Positions 59,929-64,000 of a stretch of DNA of 64,000 bases are shown here, piece after piece. The notes under the pieces are model-generated. The model searched no databases and was not told where the DNA came from. It saw nothing but the letters and a program-made list of their open reading frames with translations. The stretch's first letter is position 1, and every line of letters starts with the position of its first letter. Origin of the DNA: Tethya wilhelma (Eukaryota; Porifera; Demospongiae; Tethyida; Tethyidae). Location of the stretch: assembly GCA_964030475.1 (NCBI GenBank), contig CAXIPT010000027.1:117501-181500 (forward strand), written 5' to 3'. Made by a program: the position numbers and the translations under genes.

Positions 59929-62054
59929 TTATCTCACCGTAAATTTCCAATATATTCAGGTGACTGTAAAAGTCTTTCAGGGCTAAACTGTGCCAGGTTT
60001 ATCCAGCGTTTGAGTAGAGCAACTCTTTCTCTCTCTGAAAATTCAAGTCTGATTCCCAGCAGACGCTCCTACGCTGATCTACTAAGCCATTCTTAGAGGC
60101 CATTCCAAATGGGAGCACTGAGGTAGGTCAAGAAGAACTAATTTTTAAAGTTTGCCTACAGTTATAGTAATGATTTTGATATCAATCTGTAGCAATAAGA
60201 TAGAACTTCAAGAAAGTCCACTAACCAAACATTCCTGCGGCACAGAGGTCCAGCTATGCACTCTTGATTTCTTGGTCTGTTTTTATAGTGTATACCACCA
60301 GGAAACTCAATTTTAGCACGCTATATGAACTCAGATATCAACCAGTAATAAACTAGTAAACAGTAAAACCAGACAGCTAGAAGTCTTAAGTCCTTCAAAA
60401 TAACAGAGAAGTGGTTACTCACAAACTCGAGCAGGTCAGTGGTCATCAGTACAGACATGTACGGTTGCCCCGCCCACTTTTAGTGCCATACATATCCATG
60501 TGTTTTTGGGCAATAATCATGCCTGCATATTTACGTTCCTATTTTGCAGGAACTTTTTTCATCAGATATCTGTGAAATTAAATTCTAGAGCTACAAGCTG
60601 ATATCAAGATCATGAGAATCGGCCCAGGCAAAAAAAAAAGCATTCTGAATTTTATGTGCACTACTAGCTAGCAGTTCTAGTACTGTCGATGAACAGTGTT
60701 GTAACATGATGTAGGAACGTCTCCTGAGGACCAGACTTGAATTGTTACAAAGAGTAAGAGTTGCTCTATTTGAATGTTGGCTCAACCAGGCTCATGCACG
60801 TCCTGGAAGACTACAAAGAACTGCAAAAAATTTAGGAAGTTTGCGGTGAGTTAATTAGATCATCCATGGAATGTGCGTTACGGATGCTTCCACAATTTTT
60901 TACATAGAGAGGACCCCTGGCCTAACGACTGTATAGAGCAAAGTTTGGAACACTTGACACAGCTCTGACTGTAGTTTCCTCCATAGTCCCCCATACTTTC
61001 CCAAACACCAGATGCTTTTCTCAAATTTCTTAGTGCTCACAGAAGGCTCACATTCACTTATTTTTCACATTGTTCACATGAGATAGACTGTGAGTCAGAT
61101 TTTATGAAATGGCCCCAGAAAGTTCTTGTGACTGTAACCATAACTTGAGTGGAGACAAGCCTTGTTTATGGATCAACGAGTGGCAGAGCATTCCAGAGGT
61201 GATAATGCCAATTAAAATCTCATCTTTCAGAAGCAATACAGGCACCTTTCACTTTTTAGTTGTCCTTGTTCTAAATGTGCATCATCTCCCATTGTAACTC
61301 TTGCTCAGATCAGGAGTTCATGAAAACCCTTGGTCCAAAGGAGCATATAACTGAGTATAGTATGCACATTCCAGACATTGTAATTGGTTTTGCTGCAAAA
61401 GTGCTTCCTTATATGGGTACACAAAGGGCTTGCGGTAAAATAGGAGTCTTTTTTACCACGATTAAAATAGCATCCCGATGCTAATACGAAGGTGAAGTCT
61501 ATTACAAATAATTTTAATTCGTGTGATAATAAGTTGTAGTATAAAACGATTATAATTATATCTATTTTAAGTCATTATCTAAAATTCACAAGTAGTTGTT
61601 TATATTGTTCAACATTGTTATAAGCAACCAGTTCGTTGGTAAGTGTGTTCCAGAGTCAAGCAGTGTCACTGAAGAACAAGAATTTAACTGAATTGTTGTT
61701 GTAAATGGAACAATTAATTGAGCTGGGTGTGAGTGTGATTAATGACTGGACTGCTTATACTCAACTGGAGCATGCATGGTCGAGCATTCTGTATAGTGAC
61801 CCTTTAAGATATTGAATATAAATGAGAGTTTGAGAAATATTATATATTTTCCTTTTAGCTACGTGGGTTCAAATCTATCTTGTCTTTATTCTTTCTCATT
61901 CATCATTCTCATGCACTATAACGTTTTGCTGTAAAGCAGTAATAAATTATATCATGCAGGTGTGCATGTACAAGTGTGGTAAATGCATAGTATAGATAGG
62001 ATTGAAAGTATATCCTTCACTGTAAATAGTCTCTCTCATTAATCTTTCCTGCAG

Positions 62055-62169
62055 GTTATTGATTTCATCAATGAACAAGAAAAATTGTTTCTCAAGTCTT
62101 TTACCAGAGGAAAGAGAATCTTTGAACAAACCATCCAGAAACTAGGTCCCGATGCAACTGTTATCCCAG
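62055..62169 (+). CDS. AARS: Alanyl-tRNA synthetase exon E, copy 2
   Basis: Same borders (TTTCCTGCAG / GTAAAC), length and phase as 44851-44965. Three differences: GAG/GAA and AAA/AAG silent, AAT/GAT replacing Asn by Asp. It is followed by the same intron sequence as copy 1 up to about 62752, without the 652-base TTAA element. Confidence 0.9.
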
Positions 62170-62755
62170 GTAAACATGTCAGTGCAGAGGTCGAATAACT
62201 TTTCGAGAGTGCATGGTCAAATGTCAGTACAAACCTCATTTTGTGTGGTTATTTACCTAAGTGTACTGCCATAAACTGACCACAGTTATACAGTACCACT
62301 GTAGCACTTGTGTTTACATAGAAACATAAGGGATAGGCCAGGTGCTACTTACAACAAGTGGCTATTAAAAGGCAAGAACCAAAATGTTAATTTTAGTGAT
62401 GACCAGTTTTGTCGTGCTGGTCAAGCTGACCATGCATGAGCTGTTTTGAGTGGACAATTTGATTACTTGCACAGAGTAAATGACCAATGACTGCATGTTA
62501 TTTCGGACTCTGCAGTGACAAGCACACATACATGTGTATAACACTCACATATTCCATGCTAGCTAGCAGCAATCAAAACAAAGTTAATCTTTTACTGACA
62601 CACAAAAAAACTTCTTTTTTAGGCTCAAGTTTTGTCCACACTGGTAATCAGATCAGTCTACTCGTATACATTTTCATAAAAATTAAGCTATTTAGGTATA
62701 GGTAATGAAACAAGACAACACTATGAATTGTGGCACATGACTACTTTATCGACAG
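62170..62755. other. Second version of the start of intron E-F
   Basis: It aligns to 44966-45473 plus 46126-46192. The empty TTAA site is 62683-62686. Confidence 0.7.
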
Positions 62756-62993
62756 TCTCCATCATGCCCACAAGTGTTGTCCAGTAATGCCATGAGATAT
62801 CCTGGGATTATCCTGGGATAAGTTAGCAAAAATACTTAGAAAATGTTTCAAAGAACTGTAAAAAATATTTTTGACAAAGAAGGAAAGAATATAGCACCTA
62901 GCAAGACTAGAACCATGTACCACACATTCTAAAGCTGATCTATTTACTCCCTAAGCCACCATGCTACTCTTGCAATTTCCCCAATTTTTCTCC
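62756..62993 (-). repeat. Candidate tRNA-derived SINE
   Basis: On the minus strand, TGGCTTAGGGAG (about 62962) fits a Pol III A box and GGTTCTAGTCTTGC (about 62915) fits a B box, spaced as in a tRNA, after which an A-rich unrelated tail follows. It replaces the sequence found at this place in the other version. It is not a functional tRNA: no acceptor pairing was found. Confidence 0.4.
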
Positions 62994-63385
62994 TTAGTCA
63001 TGAGAATTCCTAATCATAATATCATGCCTATATATAATCCCTAGCCCCTAGCACTAGCCATATCCACCCCTATCCCTGGCCCTAGCCCTAGCGCTAACCC
63101 TAGTCCTTGCCACTATCCTCAGCCCGAATTATCTGCTAGCCATATAGATGGAGGCTATAGGCCTAGGGCCCTCCAAGTCCTAGGCGTACAGCTCTAACCA
63201 TATAGCTAGTGCTCGTCCTAGCTATATTCCCTCTATAAGTCCTATAATATTAAGATTATGGTGAATATTTAAATGTATGTCTCTAGTAGCTATGAATATT
63301 CTATTTAAACACTTGCATGGGACTACTACTGGCATTACTGGACATACAACGACTGTTAAAATGAAAAAAAAACAAAGTAATAAAC
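62994..63385. other. Non-coding with CCCTAG-like degenerate array
   Basis: 63040-63120 holds loosely repeated CCCTAGC/CCCTAAC/CCCTATC hexamers resembling degenerate telomere-type repeats. Confidence 0.5.
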
Positions 63386-64000
63386 TAGTGGCATGCAAGC
63401 ATGGATTGGGGCGAGCACGAGCAAGCGCATGTGCATAGAGTTTTGCATGTGGGAATATAGACTCGTTGCAGGCTCTCCCCTATATATACTCACTGTGAAA
63501 GGGGAGCCTAGTAGGTTATGTGGGAATGAGGCTAGTGAATATTGTTTGTTATAGCACTGGTGAAAGAGTATGGCATAATTATACAAGAGACACTTGACTT
63601 GGCTAAATTGGTTGTTGACAGAATACTTGTTGATTTCTTTGAGTCTGCAGTTATTCTCATTACTGCTCAGGAGGACTCCATTGATTCTCTCTTGCCAGTT
63701 AACAGTTACTCTCCTGGCCACCTACGCCCGGGGTTTCAGCATCATGCATGCATTGAATCTTAGCAGCTAGTTGTTGTATCAGTTTTGAGTTATCGGCAGT
63801 TCAATAGCTTCTCTGACTCTGAGCTCAGGGTTTTGTAGTTTAGAGCCTCTCACTGGTGGCTGCTCTAACTTCTGCTCTTGTTATCCAGTAGTATTGACAT
63901 CCATCCATACACCCAACATTACTGCAGTAGTTTATTCAGCTGTGAAACTATTCAGTTTGCCCACTGGTTTTATACATGGCCACTGCGTATAAATCATGCG
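63386..64000 (+). repeat. Second copy of 55083-55695, continues past the window
   Basis: Nearly the same as 55083-55695, with the same direction and the same open stretch. It runs to the last base, so the full extent is unknown. Confidence 0.9.

Larger units (their letters stand above)
58021..62054. other. Second version of the AARS D-E intron
   Basis: It aligns to 41495-44850. Differences: a 72-base tandem duplication (58111-58254), a large insertion (59061-59928), no 58-base duplication, no CACTGTTA MITE, no TTGCCAAGCGCC insert, and about 80 extra bases at 61222-61295. Confidence 0.7.

Overview
ORGANISM AND CHARACTER. This is eukaryotic, AT-rich, repeat-dominated animal DNA. Spliced genes, LINE, DIRS-type, hAT, TTAA-target and palindromic MITE elements, and several protein families that I know mainly from sponges and cnidarians point to a marine invertebrate. 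My best guess is a demosponge such as Amphimedon, but this is an inference from gene-family content. Seven isolated single Ns (6213, 21762, 30787, 32258, 39934, 52001, 53498) look like contig joins, so the order of pieces should not be taken as chromosomal truth.

HOST GENES. The main host gene is an alanyl-tRNA synthetase (AARS) on the + strand. Its exons are scattered over nearly 40 kb: A 13465-13609, B 24409-24554, C 28945-29053, D 40980-41018, E 44851-44965, F 51652-51773, G 51856-52000. Second copies of B (32273-32418), C (36928-37036) and E (62055-62169) are also present. All junctions obey AG/GT and splice phases match. The exons before A and after G were not found. A second, very different locus lies in the small piece 30788-32257: a minus-strand gene of at least six short exons in perfect phase, head-to-head with a + strand proline-rich gene.

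MOBILE DNA. 0.7-1.5 kb holds a chromo-barrel-like gene with a frameshift and an inverted partial copy. 1.8-4.3 kb (minus) is a DDE transposase-like gene with a C-terminal zinc knuckle. 5.1-5.9 kb (minus) is a broken P2X7-C-like zinc-domain gene. 7.3-9.3 kb is a decayed DDE-like gene. 9.8-11.6 kb and 38.5-39.4 kb are two different decayed hAT copies. 16.2-18.4 kb (minus) is a 5'-truncated LINE, and 21.4, 23.5 and 56.3-57.0 kb hold LINE scraps. 19.7-22.9 kb and 47.8-50.8 kb (minus) are DIRS-like tyrosine-recombinase retroelements. Every one of the larger elements carries frameshifts and stops.

DUPLICATED BLOCKS AS ALLELIC TEST SITES. Block 24.4-29.2 kb aligns with 32.3-37.2 kb, and 41.5-46.2 kb with 58.0-62.75 kb. 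An exact 126-base overlap (30661-30786 = 39935-40060) shows that the contig ending at 30786 continues at 39935, so the intervening pieces were inserted by scaffolding. The most economical reading is two haplotypes of one AARS locus laid end to end, although recent paralogues are not excluded. Comparing the two versions gives filled and empty sites for at least seven mobile elements, which defines their ends and target sites: two TTAA elements, two TA elements, one with a 15-base CATATG-type terminal repeat, and two larger dispersed elements.
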